Shown here piece by piece: positions 1 through 7,519 of a stretch of 8,912 bases of DNA. Positions within the stretch are counted from its first letter, which is position 1; the number at the start of each line of letters is the position of its first letter. A program made the translations under genes and the position numbers. The stretch is taken from the NCBI GenBank assembly GCA_002353835.1, contig DEKL01000095.1, forward strand, positions 1-8,912. The letters are read 5' to 3'. The notes below the pieces were generated by a model that saw only the letters and a list, made by a program, of their open reading frames with translations, was not told where the DNA came from and did not search any database. The DNA is from Alphaproteobacteria bacterium UBA2723 (GTDB lineage: Bacteria > Pseudomonadota > Alphaproteobacteria > RF32 > CAG-239).

Positions 1-720
1 ATCACGTTTCTGTTGTGCCGATTTCAAATCCTTGTCGGCAGAAGCAATTTGTGAATCTAAGGCTTGTAATTCACGCAAGGCTTCCTGTTCACGTCTGCGA
101 CAAGCTGAAATAAACTTCATACGCTCATCTTTATCTCTTCTGATTTTTGCACGTTTTCTTCTGTATTCTTCACGTTTCTGAGCATTTTTTTCCTTCTTTT
201 CTTTATCGGCCAGAAGCTTATCTTCCTTATCCAACTTATTAACATCATTTTCTGCTTTTTGTCTGTCTTCGCCGGCTCTTTTCTTATTAGCCAAATGTTT
301 ATCTTTATCAGCCAACAATTTTTTCCTCTTAGCGCGCAATTCTTCAAAGAATTTTTGGGCTTCGTCCAAACGTTTTTGGCGTTCAACAGCCTCCTTCTGC
401 GCCGCCGCAATTTGTGCCTGTTGTTTGGCAACGGCCTCTTTTTCAGCCTGTGCTGCTTTTAGCCTTTTTTCTTTAATGGCTTTTTCAATTCTTTTACCGA
501 ATCTCTCCATTTTGCTTGCCATATCCTGCATCATGGAAACAATTTTCTCCGGTGGCACATTAAAGGCGCTCAAACGATTATAGAGAGCCAAACCCATTTG
601 CCCGAAATGGGTTTTGATAATATCGCGGATCAGTTCTTCATTTTTTTCACCGCCCTGTCGCTTTAGTTCGCTGACGCGTTTCAATGCAACAACGGCATCT
701 GTCATCACGCCTTTTCCCAT
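1..720 (-). CDS. Charged coiled-coil protein of unknown function (partial, 3' end off window)
   Basis: The reading frame is open for 240 codons from an ATG at 720 to the left edge, so the C-terminus is missing. A strong ribosome binding site (GAGGAGGG, 728-735) lies 7 bases before the ATG and decides the start. Residues 1-65 are a compact, moderately hydrophobic helical segment (for example IRDIIKTHFGQMGLALYNRL, 31-50). From about residue 70 to the edge the protein is almost entirely Lys, Arg, Glu, Ala and Gln with few hydrophobics, as in a long coiled coil or charged single helix. There is no signal peptide or membrane segment, so it is probably cytoplasmic. It starts 15 bases after the stop of the peptidase-like gene, with the binding site touching that stop, so the two are very probably co-transcribed and translated together. 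I do not recognise the family. A scaffold or partner of the upstream protein is an inference from position only. Confidence 0.85.
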   Translation of the reverse strand, partial: MGKGVMTDAVVALKRVSELKRQGGEKNEELIRDIIKTHFGQMGLALYNRLSAFNVPPEKIVSMMQDMASKMERFGKRIEKAIKEKRLKAAQAEKEAVAKQQAQIAAAQKEAVERQKRLDEAQKFFEELRAKRKKLLADKDKHLANKKRAGEDRQKAENDVNKLDKEDKLLADKEKKEKNAQKREEYRRKRAKIRRDKDERMKFISACRRREQEALRELQALDSQIASADKDLKSAQQKRD

Positions 721-735
721 TGTCGTGCCCTCCTC

Positions 736-2073
736 TTATCTCTGAGCAACTTTTGCCTGTTTTCTCTGCTGTTCCATTTCCTGACGTTTTTGTGCCTGTT
801 TAATTAAATCAAGCGCCAACTCTTTCGGAACATAATCGTCTCTAAACAAGGTAACATAAACTTCCGGTCCGTAAGCGTTAAAATCTTTCGGTCCGTTTTT
901 CTGCACCCCGTCACTGCAAGAATTACCATCATGGTCCTTAACCCAGATATGTCCGTGCCGTGCGCTTTGATTTGCAGCATAGCCTTTAGCATTTCTCTTA
1001 TGCGACGTACTGCCGATTGTACCACCCGGCAATCTATCATTAAATTCCTTCATCTTCTTATCTGCCAAAGACCCGGATCTTTCGCCATAGGCCAAATTCG
1101 GCACGGTAACAGTTAAACCATTGCTGCATTTGTCAAACAAAACGTGTGCATTACAAGCCGAGTTTGCGGAATCACCTTTGGCTCTTTCAACGTCTGTTTT
1201 CCATTCCCTGCGCATACCGTTAATCGGCGATTTAGCATCAGAACCGTAAACACCGACAGCCATTCTTTGCACACCGGATAAGCAGTCACCATGACAAGCA
1301 CCGCGAACTTTATCAGCCTGATGCGCAAAAGCCTGTCTGGTCTTTCCGGGGTTTATAGAGGCAATAAGATTACCTTTTGCTTCAATAGATTGTTGTTTGT
1401 TAATCAAAGCCTGTAAATCAGCCTTTGATACCCCTGCCTTCTTTGCCAATTCATCAAAAGTCAACTCACCGGCAATTTTCCCGGACATCAATTTTTCATA
1501 CGTTTCATTAGCTTTTTTATCTGCCGATATTTTTTTATCTTTCCAAACCGGCGTCATAGCATCACTGCCCGTTATATTTACCTCGCTCTTGCTCCAGTCA
1601 ATCGGTTTGGTATAGTCCACCGTGGCAGACGGTCTTGCTGTTTTCTTTCTGGAAATCACCGTCTTTGTAGCTAATTTTTGTTGTCTTGTGGCCAGATTTT
1701 GCGGCAATTCTTTCTTGTTTGTTTTAGCCACTTTAGCCTCTGCTTTTAATTCGCCTTTAAGCTTAGTGTTGGTTTTAACTTTATCCGCACCGAGCGCTTT
1801 TTTAAGCTGTTCGGTCGTTAAATCTTTTTCCAAGAAAAACTTTAACGTTCTGCGAGAAGTACGTCCGCTTTCACCCAACGCTCCCAATGCATCATACGGT
1901 CTTTCCATAGAAGCTTTGATAACCTCAAACGCATTATCGCCGTATTTAGCAATAAGCCCGTCCACAATTCTCTTACTTTCGGAAGCGCTGATGTGCAATT
2001 CTCTGACCAAACGCTTACAAACATTAGCCTTTTTGGCGTCCTGTTTCATCTCTTCTCTTGCTGTGCGTACCAT
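736..2073 (-). CDS. Putative papain-fold (NlpC/P60- or CHAP-like) cysteine peptidase, 445 aa
   Basis: I do not recognise the full-length protein. Residues 1-100 are helical and charged; 100-160 look like a Lys/Ala/Thr-rich linker. Residues 204-228 (LTFDELAKKAGVSKADLQAL) resemble a helix-turn-helix. Residues about 255-412 have the order expected of a papain-fold peptidase: a Cys at a helix start (GDCLSGVQRM, Cys264; Cys260 is the alternative), a Leu-Pro-Gly-Gly turn (348-351), then GHIWVKDHDG with His375 as candidate catalytic His, followed by CSDGVQ. Families with this arrangement cleave peptidoglycan or isopeptide bonds. The C-terminus (421-445) is a charged helix. No signal peptide is visible, so an extracellular target would need another export route. 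The domain holds five Cys (260, 264, 307, 316, 386). The ATG at 2073 follows GAGGAG by 7 bases. It is the first gene of an operon with the coiled-coil gene. The gene is certain; the peptidase assignment is moderate. Confidence 0.85.
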   Translation of the reverse strand: MVRTAREEMKQDAKKANVCKRLVRELHISASESKRIVDGLIAKYGDNAFEVIKASMERPYDALGALGESGRTSRRTLKFFLEKDLTTEQLKKALGADKVKTNTKLKGELKAEAKVAKTNKKELPQNLATRQQKLATKTVISRKKTARPSATVDYTKPIDWSKSEVNITGSDAMTPVWKDKKISADKKANETYEKLMSGKIAGELTFDELAKKAGVSKADLQALINKQQSIEAKGNLIASINPGKTRQAFAHQADKVRGACHGDCLSGVQRMAVGVYGSDAKSPINGMRREWKTDVERAKGDSANSACNAHVLFDKCSNGLTVTVPNLAYGERSGSLADKKMKEFNDRLPGGTIGSTSHKRNAKGYAANQSARHGHIWVKDHDGNSCSDGVQKNGPKDFNAYGPEVYVTLFRDDYVPKELALDLIKQAQKRQEMEQQRKQAKVAQR

Positions 2074-2109
2074 TGTTTTTCTCCTCGCATAGTAATCTCT
2101 TATAAGTTG

Positions 2110-2138
2110 ATTATATCACATTTTTTAAGTATATGCAA
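2110..2138 (-). promoter_or_regulatory. Sigma70-type promoter of the peptidase/coiled-coil operon
   Basis: On the minus strand TTGCAT (2133-2138) and a perfect TATAAT (2110-2115) are separated by 17 bases. TGA directly before TATAAT gives an extended -10, which compensates for the poor second half of the -35. Transcription would start near 2103, leaving a leader of about 30 bases that carries the GAGGAG site of the 2073 start. Confidence 0.7.
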
Positions 2139-2155
2139 TATTTTTTCGGACACAC

Positions 2156-2193
2156 AAAAAAATGCCCTAAAATCAACCATCTTAGAGCATTTT
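2156..2193 (-). terminator. Rho-independent terminator downstream of clpB
   Basis: Read on the minus strand, an 11-bp stem (AAATGCTCTAA paired with TTAGGGCATTT, one G-U pair) encloses an 11-base loop and runs into a T tract (2156-2162). It begins 18 bases after the clpB stop. It lies before the promoter of the next operon, so clpB and the downstream genes are separate transcription units. Confidence 0.75.
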
Positions 2194-2210
2194 AAGAGAT
2201 TAAAATTTAA

Positions 2211-4772
2211 TTATCGGTTAAAGACAAGTCCGTCCTTGCCGACATCAACCGTAACTTTGCTGTTATCGGCAATTGAACCTTCAAGCAACGCATAAGCAAG
2301 CTTATTTTCCAGCTCTTTTTTAAGCAATCGTTTAAGCGGTCTGGCACCGTAAACCTCGTCATAACCGTTTTCAACCACCCAATCTTTTGCTTTTTGCGTA
2401 AGCTCAAGCGAAATACCGCGGTCGGCAAGTCTCTTTTCAATATTATTGAGCGTTAACTCGGCAATCTGGCTGATATTATCTTTGCTCAAACGCTTAAAGA
2501 CCACAATATCATCAATACGGTTAATAAACTCCGGTCTGAAATGTTGTTTTAAGGTCTGTAACACTTTCTCACTTTGCTCATTAAACGAGAGCGACTGGTC
2601 AACCAAATATTCCGCGCCCAAGTTAGATGTCATGATGATAATCGTGTTCTTAAAGTCAACCGTGCGCCCTTTGCTGTCGGTCAACCGCCCGTCATCTAAC
2701 ACCTGCAAGAGAATGTTAAACACGTCGGCATGCGCTTTTTCCACCTCATCAAAGAGGATAACCTGATACGGTCTGCGTCTGACACTCTCGGTTAAGATAC
2801 CGCCCTCGTCATAGCCGACATATCCCGGAGGTGAACCGATAAGTCTGGCAACCGAATGCTTTTCCATATATTCGGACATATCTACCCTAAGCATGGCATT
2901 TTCATCATTAAACAGAAATTCTGCCAAGCTCTTGCTAAGCTCGGTTTTACCGACACCGGTCGGGCCTAAAAACATAAACGAACCGATCGGCTGGTTGGGG
3001 TTAGAAATTCCCGAACGTGACCGTCTGACCGCATCAGCAACCGCCGCCACGGCCTCGTCCTGCCCGATAACCCGTTTCTTTAAGCAATCTTCCAAATGAA
3101 GCAATTTTTCACGCTCGGAAGAAAGCATTTTATCGGTCGGAATTCCCGTCCATTTAGAAACGACTTTGGCAATATCTTCCGGTTGAACCGTCTGCTGGTC
3201 ACCTTTTTTGGTATTTTTCTCCAATTCGCTCAATTCCTCGGAAAGCTTCGGGATAATACCGTATTGCAATTCTCCGGCGCGCTCGTACAAACCGTTACGC
3301 TCGGCAATCTGTACCTCGTTTTTGGCCTTATCCAGCTTATCTTTAATCTCGGTAATTTTCTGCAATGCATCTTTTTCACCGTTCCATTTCAAAGCCAAAT
3401 CGGCAGCCGTTTTTTCAAGTTCCGTCAATTCTTTATCAACTTCACTTAATCTGTCCTTAGAGTTTTTATCAGTTTCTTTTTTGAGCGCCTCTTTCTCAAT
3501 TTTAAGCTGTAAAATTTTTCTATCCAGCATATCCAATTCTTCCGGCTTAGAGTCAATACTCATCCTTAAAGATGAAGCTGCCTCGTCCATCAAGTCAATT
3601 GCCTTATCCGGCATATATCGGTCGGCAATATAGCGGTTGGCAAGCGTTGCCGCCGAGATTAAAGCCGCATCGGAAATTCTCACCCCGTGATGCAGTTCAA
3701 ATTTCTCCTTAATACCACGCAAAATGGTAATAGTTTCTTCCACATCCGGCTCATCAACAAACACCGGTTGGAAACGTCGGGCAAGCGCCGCATCTTTTTC
3801 CACATACTTCTTATATTCATTAAGCGTGGTTGCCCCCACACAATGCAATTCGCCACGTGCCAATGCCGGTTTTAAGAGGTTTGAGGCATCCATAGAGCCT
3901 TCGTTTGCGCCGGCACCGACAATCGTGTGCATTTCATCAATAAAGAGGATAATCTGCCCGGCAGCTTCTTCCACTTCTTTTAACACCGCTTTTAAGCGTT
4001 CCTCAAATTCGCCACGGAATTTAGCACCGGCAATCAAAGCGCCCATATCCAACGCCAGCAAACGCTTATGTTTCAAACTCTCCGGCACGTCGTTATTGAT
4101 AATACGCATAGCCAAACCTTCTACAATCGCCGTTTTACCGACACCCGGCTCGCCGATAAGCACCGGATTATTCTTCGTCCGTCTGGAAAGCACTTGGATT
4201 GTCCGCCTGATTTCCGTATCACGCCCGATAACAGGGTCTAATTTGCCCTCTTTGGCACGCGCCGTTAAATCGGTGGTAAATTTCTTTAAGCTCTCAAACG
4301 TATCTTCTGCGGTTTCGCTGTCTGCCAACCGCCCTTTACGATAATTTTGCACCGCTTGGTTAAGTTTCATCGGGCTGATACCGTTTTCCTTTAATAAATC
4401 GGAAGCCTTATTGCCGGCACTTTGCGCCAAAACCTGCAACAAACGCTCAACGGTCACAAACTTATCATTATTCTTTTCGGCAAAACTTTCCGCCTCCAGC
4501 AACAGCCGCGAAGTATCCTGCGCCATAGAGCTTTGGACATTTTCACCGCTGACGGACGGCAGTTTTTTAAGTTCTTCCTCGGTCCGGCTGATTAAGAGCG
4601 AAGTTTTACCGCCGGCCTCCTCTATCAATTTTTCAATTGTCGGCTCACGCAAATCCAACACCGCGCCCAACAAATGCAGTGGGGTTACAAACTGGTTACC
4701 GGCCTTAATCGCCATGTCCACAGCGTTTTTAACCACTTCCTGCGATTTAACTGTATATTTATCAATATTCAT
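2211..4772 (-). CDS. clpB: ATP-dependent protein disaggregase ClpB (Hsp100), 853 aa
   Basis: Hexameric AAA+ chaperone that, with DnaK/DnaJ/GrpE, threads aggregated proteins through its pore after stress. All parts are present: N-domain (about 1-145, with the two Clp-N repeats), AAA-1 with Walker A GEPGVGKT (207-214), Walker B LFIDE (D279, E280) and Arg fingers R332/R333. The coiled-coil middle domain follows (about 400-520), which Clp proteases such as ClpA lack. AAA-2 has Walker A GPTGVGKT (603-610), Walker B LFDE (D675, E676), pore loop GYVG (Y651), NRID (R752) and sensor-2 GARPLKR. There is no IGF/IGL loop for ClpP docking. The AAA-1 pore loop reads KFRG (F252) where KYRG is common. The ATG at 4772 is chosen because AAGGAG (4780-4785) lies 7 bases upstream and MNIDKYT matches ClpB N-termini; a longer frame to 4793 would include that site. 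Length is usual for the family. It starts 69 bases after the glycosyltransferase gene. Confidence 0.98.
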   Translation of the reverse strand: MNIDKYTVKSQEVVKNAVDMAIKAGNQFVTPLHLLGAVLDLREPTIEKLIEEAGGKTSLLISRTEEELKKLPSVSGENVQSSMAQDTSRLLLEAESFAEKNNDKFVTVERLLQVLAQSAGNKASDLLKENGISPMKLNQAVQNYRKGRLADSETAEDTFESLKKFTTDLTARAKEGKLDPVIGRDTEIRRTIQVLSRRTKNNPVLIGEPGVGKTAIVEGLAMRIINNDVPESLKHKRLLALDMGALIAGAKFRGEFEERLKAVLKEVEEAAGQIILFIDEMHTIVGAGANEGSMDASNLLKPALARGELHCVGATTLNEYKKYVEKDAALARRFQPVFVDEPDVEETITILRGIKEKFELHHGVRISDAALISAATLANRYIADRYMPDKAIDLMDEAASSLRMSIDSKPEELDMLDRKILQLKIEKEALKKETDKNSKDRLSEVDKELTELEKTAADLALKWNGEKDALQKITEIKDKLDKAKNEVQIAERNGLYERAGELQYGIIPKLSEELSELEKNTKKGDQQTVQPEDIAKVVSKWTGIPTDKMLSSEREKLLHLEDCLKKRVIGQDEAVAAVADAVRRSRSGISNPNQPIGSFMFLGPTGVGKTELSKSLAEFLFNDENAMLRVDMSEYMEKHSVARLIGSPPGYVGYDEGGILTESVRRRPYQVILFDEVEKAHADVFNILLQVLDDGRLTDSKGRTVDFKNTIIIMTSNLGAEYLVDQSLSFNEQSEKVLQTLKQHFRPEFINRIDDIVVFKRLSKDNISQIAELTLNNIEKRLADRGISLELTQKAKDWVVENGYDEVYGARPLKRLLKKELENKLAYALLEGSIADNSKVTVDVGKDGLVFNR

Positions 4773-4792
4773 CACTTTTCTCCTTATACACA

Positions 4793-4825
4793 TAGATGTA
4801 GTGTGGAGATAAGGTCAAAATCAAG
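4793..4825 (-). promoter_or_regulatory. Possible heat-shock (sigma32-like) promoter of clpB
   Basis: In the 69-base gap before clpB, the minus strand has CTTGAT (4820-4825) and CTACATCTA (4793-4801). These partly match the sigma32 elements CTTGAA and CCCCATNTA. The spacing is longer than the usual E. coli arrangement by a few bases, so this is a weak call. It is supported mainly by the known heat-shock control of clpB. Read-through from the upstream gene is the alternative. Confidence 0.3.
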
Positions 4826-4841
4826 TATCGGGATGATTTTT

Positions 4842-6326
4842 TTATTTCGGCAACTGTGCCTTAATCGCTTTAATACCGTCTTTGGTAAGCAACATAATCA
4901 CATAATCATCATCAATAAAGAGTGATGAATAATGCGGATACGGTTTATCCGCTGTATTTAAGAAGTGATAAAGCTCATCAGACATAGAGCTGATAACTGA
5001 TGTTTTATCAAACAGATTTTCTGCCGTATAAAAATTAAACATACCGGAGGGAATATGACGCACCATAAACGAATGGTCTAAGAGATACGGACTTTTTATC
5101 AAATAAAAATCATGATAATAACGAGGCCGAAGTGAAAGTTCACCGGCAACCACCGGCACCCGCGGTTTGAAATTTTCCTCATTTTCTACCCTGCCGGCAA
5201 TCCGTAAGACCATATTTTCTTCGGCAGTTTTTCCCATTGCCCATACTTTTTCGGCATAAAAATCCGCGGTAATACTCTGCAAGATGAGAAGTCCGGCAAA
5301 CAACAGCCCCAAATTACGACGAAATCCTTTTTCTAAGAGTAACACCGCCATTGCACCGGCAATAAAGAAATTAACGCCGTAAAAATTAACCCGTGGCATA
5401 AACGCGGTATCAACAGGGGTGGCTGTCAGCCAACTGCTCAAAGCCGTGAGTATAAAAGCCGCAACAAACAACAACCCCGAATAAATATGGCGCAGAGAGA
5501 AAAGCGCCCCCAAAACAATCAGTAAAGAAAGAATTTTAAAAGAAACGTTCATAAACGGCAACGGCAAAATAAGTTGTTCAAAGGCAAGTTTGATGATATC
5601 CGGCACCCGTTTAACCAATTCTGTCGCAGAAACCGTCTGCAAATTGTAATAATCGCCGGCAATAAGATGTTGTGCGCTTAAAAACAGCAACATCAATTTA
5701 AAGATAACAAGCGCCAAGAAAGGCAAGACAAACGGCTTTATAAATTCTTTAAATTGAAGCGGTTGGCAAAGAATATGACGAAAGCAGATGAGAATAATCA
5801 TCATCTCCATCACTGAAGGATAAACGCCTAAAGCCAAAAGAAAGCAGATGAGAGATAAAACGTAAGAAAGAACGGATTTTTTTGTTTCAAAGAGCAGTAA
5901 ACCGCCGGCAACAAGGGCAACCGCGGCAAAATTACCCAAAATGTTAATCGGGAAATAGAGCCAGCCCAAAATATAAGGCGAAAGAGTAATAAATAAACCG
6001 ACAAGCAGTTTATCGCCGAAATTTTTTAATTGCCAATAATGTGTCGTTAAAACAGCCCCCAAAGCGAGCAACGCAAAAGCAACAACATTATTTAATATCG
6101 GGAGGACATGCCCGCCGAAGAGGAATACATTTAAAATAAACTTAGCATAGCGCGCTTCAAACATACCGGTATTTAAGGCTAAAAGCTGGTCGGTACCTTT
6201 AATCCAGTCCCAATCATGGTTACCCCAAAAGAACGTGGTTTGGTAGAAGCAAAACACGAGATTAAGCGCTATAAAGAGAGCGGTAAACAATTTAAAATCT
6301 TGAATATTAGATTTTTTCTGCCGCAT
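4842..6326 (-). CDS. GtrII-like polytopic membrane glycosyltransferase, 494 aa
   Basis: Integral inner-membrane protein with roughly ten to eleven hydrophobic segments (about 12-30, 62-95, 105-122, 128-147, 151-184, 198-217, 262-277, 281-301, 315-331, 337-354) and a soluble C-terminal part (about 355-494) without membrane segments. After the first segment the loop carries WGNHDWDWI (34-42), then FEARYAKF (56-63). An acidic first loop followed by an Arg-containing segment is typical of GtrII-type GT-C enzymes, which transfer a sugar from a polyprenyl-phosphate carrier to O-antigen or another surface glycan at the outer face of the inner membrane. The donor and acceptor cannot be read from the sequence. 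The frame extends to a TTG at 6350, but the promoter (6359-6387) would start transcription almost on that codon, so the ATG at 6326 is preferred; its ribosome binding site (GTGGGA) is weak. No gtrA/gtrB-type partners are in the window. The family call is from pattern recognition. Confidence 0.8.
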   Translation of the reverse strand: MRQKKSNIQDFKLFTALFIALNLVFCFYQTTFFWGNHDWDWIKGTDQLLALNTGMFEARYAKFILNVFLFGGHVLPILNNVVAFALLALGAVLTTHYWQLKNFGDKLLVGLFITLSPYILGWLYFPINILGNFAAVALVAGGLLLFETKKSVLSYVLSLICFLLALGVYPSVMEMMIILICFRHILCQPLQFKEFIKPFVLPFLALVIFKLMLLFLSAQHLIAGDYYNLQTVSATELVKRVPDIIKLAFEQLILPLPFMNVSFKILSLLIVLGALFSLRHIYSGLLFVAAFILTALSSWLTATPVDTAFMPRVNFYGVNFFIAGAMAVLLLEKGFRRNLGLLFAGLLILQSITADFYAEKVWAMGKTAEENMVLRIAGRVENEENFKPRVPVVAGELSLRPRYYHDFYLIKSPYLLDHSFMVRHIPSGMFNFYTAENLFDKTSVISSMSDELYHFLNTADKPYPHYSSLFIDDDYVIMLLTKDGIKAIKAQLPK

Positions 6327-6358
6327 AGAAAATCCCACAACAAATCTCAAACAAAGCT

Positions 6359-6387
6359 AGAATAAACCTAAGATAATGTTTTGTAAA
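6359..6387 (-). promoter_or_regulatory. Promoter of the GtrII-like gene
   Basis: On the minus strand TTTACA (6382-6387) and TATTCT (6359-6364) are exactly 17 bases apart. The start of transcription would be near 6352, giving a leader of about 25 bases to the ATG at 6326. The site lies just downstream of the GC-rich repeat block, which could therefore affect it. Confidence 0.6.
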
Positions 6388-6411
6388 GAGCTTTTTATTT
6401 TCTCCAACGGA

Positions 6412-6426
6412 GGTGCGCCTCGCACC
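6412..6426. repeat. Short GC-rich inverted repeat
   Basis: GGTGCG (6412-6417) and CGCACC (6421-6426) are perfect complements around a 3-base loop. It begins the GC-rich block and is about 25 bases upstream of the -35 box of the GtrII-like gene. Confidence 0.6.
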
Positions 6427-6443
6427 GCTTCGCGCGTAGCGAT

Positions 6444-6494
6444 CCCGTGCGGATAGCACCCCCGTGCGGGCAGCACCCCCGTGCGGGCAACACA
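6444..6494. repeat. Three tandem 17-bp GC-rich units
   Basis: The unit cccgtgcgggcagcacc is seen at 6461-6477. Copies with two differences each lie directly before (6444-6460) and after (6478-6494). In the first two copies GTGC and GCAC arms can pair within the unit. The sequence before 6444 (gcgcgtagcgat) may be a decayed further copy. No coding function is apparent. Confidence 0.85.
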
Positions 6495-6509
6495 CAGCCG
6501 TCAGGCTGT
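6494..6509. repeat. Perfect 6-bp stem-loop
   Basis: ACAGCC (6494-6499) and GGCTGT (6504-6509) pair perfectly around a GTCA loop, directly between the tandem units and the large palindrome. No T tract follows within a few bases on either strand, so it is not a standard terminator by itself. Confidence 0.6.
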
Positions 6510-6510
6510 T

Positions 6511-6583
6511 AGGCGCATTGTATTGTCAAAAAAATAATTTTTGGTACACTTTAAGCGTACCAAAAATTATTGACAATGCGCCT
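6511..6583. repeat. 73-bp interrupted palindrome
   Basis: The left arm (6511-6547) and right arm (6557-6583) are complementary over the whole right arm, around a 9-base centre. The left arm carries two extra 5-base stretches: a doubled ATTGT near 6517-6526, and five additional A within the run 6528-6534. Apart from these the arms match exactly, including the outer AGGCGCATTGT. Such a long inverted repeat is larger than a typical terminator and could be a relic of a small palindromic or MITE-like element. Confidence 0.85.
6528..6570 (-). terminator. Probable rho-independent terminator of the PAP2 phosphatase gene
   Basis: Read on the minus strand, the core of the palindrome is a perfect 14-bp stem (6557-6570 with 6534-6547) with a 9-base loop, followed at once by a run of T (complement of the A run at 6528-6534). 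The stem is AT-rich except for its GGTAC/GTACC tip, which weakens it. It begins about 57 bases after the PAP2 stop. On the plus strand no T tract follows. Confidence 0.55.
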
Positions 6584-6627
6584 GTTTACTCAAAAAAAAA
6601 ATTTACACTTTTCTTAAAACCGTCAAA

Positions 6628-7392
6628 CTACATACTCAGACGTGCAAATTCCTCTTTTGCTTTTTGCATTTGGTTCTTAAAATCATCCTTAGTATGCATA
6701 GCATTAACCAATGCGGAAGTAATCACCCGAGCCGCATCAACATCACTTTGGTAATGAAAACCGACAATCACCCTGCTCTCGCCATATTCAAAGCCGCGTT
6801 TTAAAATCTCATCTTGGCGTGCCGGATTGATTTCAGACAACACCAACGCAATCGCCCACCCCATAGAGGTATGTCCGGAAGGATAAGATGAATTTGTGCT
6901 TAAGCGTTCTTCATCTTCCGGCACCGGTGTCGGCTCATGAAATTGCATAAACGGTCTGATACGCATCAAGCGTGCCTTAGATTTTTGGTTACACATCCGC
7001 GTTGTTGCCAACAATCTGTCCAACAGTTCATAAATTTCCGGCGTATTTTCTTTGGAAATTTTCAACCCGAACGGCTCGGAATATATCTCAGAAAAATATT
7101 CCAACGTATGCACGGCATCTTTTGCCGCCTGTTGCCCGCGTTCCGTATCACGCATGGTTTTGCCCCACTCATAGCGACGCCAATCATTATAAAAAGCATC
7201 TTCGCCCGGCTTTGGCGGTAATGGTAAAAACTTCGCGCCGGTCGGAATTTCATCTTCGCTTAAAAAGGAAGTCTTTTCATCACCGGCAAAAACATTATTA
7301 TTACCGGTCAACGCCGCAACATCTTCGTCAGCCTGACAAAGCGGTGCAAAAAACATTGAAAAAACAAACAAAACAACAAATATTTTTTTCAT
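6628..7392 (-). CDS. Periplasmic class A (PhoN-like) PAP2-family acid phosphatase, 254 aa
   Basis: Secreted phosphomonoesterase of the PAP2 superfamily, expected to hydrolyse phosphate esters in the periplasm through a phospho-histidine intermediate. The three-part active-site signature is complete: KX6RP (K139, R146, P147), PSGH within SSYPSGHTSMGW (171-174) and SRX5HX3D (S206, R207, H213, D217). The soluble single-domain build, YPSGHT context and length fit class A non-specific acid phosphatases rather than membrane lipid phosphatases. Residues 1-21 are a Sec signal peptide (MKKIFVVLF..., cleavage likely after CQA). The Cys at 19 does not sit in a proper lipobox. The ATG at 7392 is chosen because it begins the signal peptide and follows a GTAGGG-like site; an in-frame TTG at 7416 adds eight residues before it. 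The gene is divergent from the YgiW-type gene. The substrate is unknown; nothing ties it directly to the neighbouring glycosyltransferase. Confidence 0.93.
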   Translation of the reverse strand: MKKIFVVLFVFSMFFAPLCQADEDVAALTGNNNVFAGDEKTSFLSEDEIPTGAKFLPLPPKPGEDAFYNDWRRYEWGKTMRDTERGQQAAKDAVHTLEYFSEIYSEPFGLKISKENTPEIYELLDRLLATTRMCNQKSKARLMRIRPFMQFHEPTPVPEDEERLSTNSSYPSGHTSMGWAIALVLSEINPARQDEILKRGFEYGESRVIVGFHYQSDVDAARVITSALVNAMHTKDDFKNQMQKAKEEFARLSM

Positions 7393-7425
7393 AACCCTAC
7401 CCCGAAATAAAATCAATTTAAGCTG

Positions 7426-7453
7426 ATAGTAATAAAAAAAATCCCAAAGTCAA
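7426..7453 (-). promoter_or_regulatory. Promoter of the PAP2 phosphatase gene
   Basis: On the minus strand TTGACT (7448-7453) and TACTAT (7426-7431) are 16 bases apart. The spacer contains a run of eight T. Transcription would start near 7419, about 27 bases before the ATG at 7392. Confidence 0.6.
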
Positions 7454-7519
7454 GCCGGATTTACACTCATCCCCCTCACCTTTTAGCAACGGATACATAC
7501 CTTTTTTAAAATTTTTAAA

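Larger units (their letters stand above)
6388..6627. other. Intergenic block with stacked repeats and hairpins, no convincing gene
   Basis: This is the largest gap between genes when the adjacent promoter and leader (6327-6387) are included, about 300 bases. From 6411 to 6510 the sequence is strikingly GC-rich against AT-rich surroundings and is made of short repeats and hairpins. From 6511 to 6583 it is an interrupted palindrome, and 6584-6627 is A/T-rich with a run of ten A. Short frames across it on both strands have repeat-derived composition, no good ribosome binding site and no recognisable domain, so I call no gene. Confidence 0.7.

Noticed and set aside
117..431. A 104-codon minus-strand frame, very rich in Lys and Arg
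   Set aside because: It is an offset frame of the coiled-coil gene, whose own frame is open from the edge to a well-placed start at 720.
1622..2092. A 156-codon plus-strand open frame opposite the peptidase-like gene
   Set aside because: Hydrophobic composition comes from the complement of a Lys/Glu-rich gene; the opposite strand has the promoter, ribosome binding site and operon structure.
3724..4344. A 206-codon plus-strand open frame antisense to clpB
   Set aside because: It lies fully inside the certain clpB gene, is rich in Ser and Pro as expected from reading its complement, and has no domain or ribosome binding site.
4815..4842. Inverted repeat AAAATCA / TGATTTT between the GtrII-like gene and clpB as a terminator
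   Set aside because: The stem is 7 bp and purely weak apart from one G-C pair, and on the minus strand, where transcription runs, no T tract follows it. The T run is on the plus strand, where no gene needs a terminator.
6444..6494. Tandem units as a CRISPR array
   Set aside because: The units are 17 bp and directly adjacent, with no spacers and no cas genes nearby.
6307..6495. A 62-codon minus-strand frame starting in the 17-bp repeats
   Set aside because: Its N-terminal part is translated repeat sequence and it overlaps the promoter and start of the GtrII-like gene; no supporting ribosome binding site.
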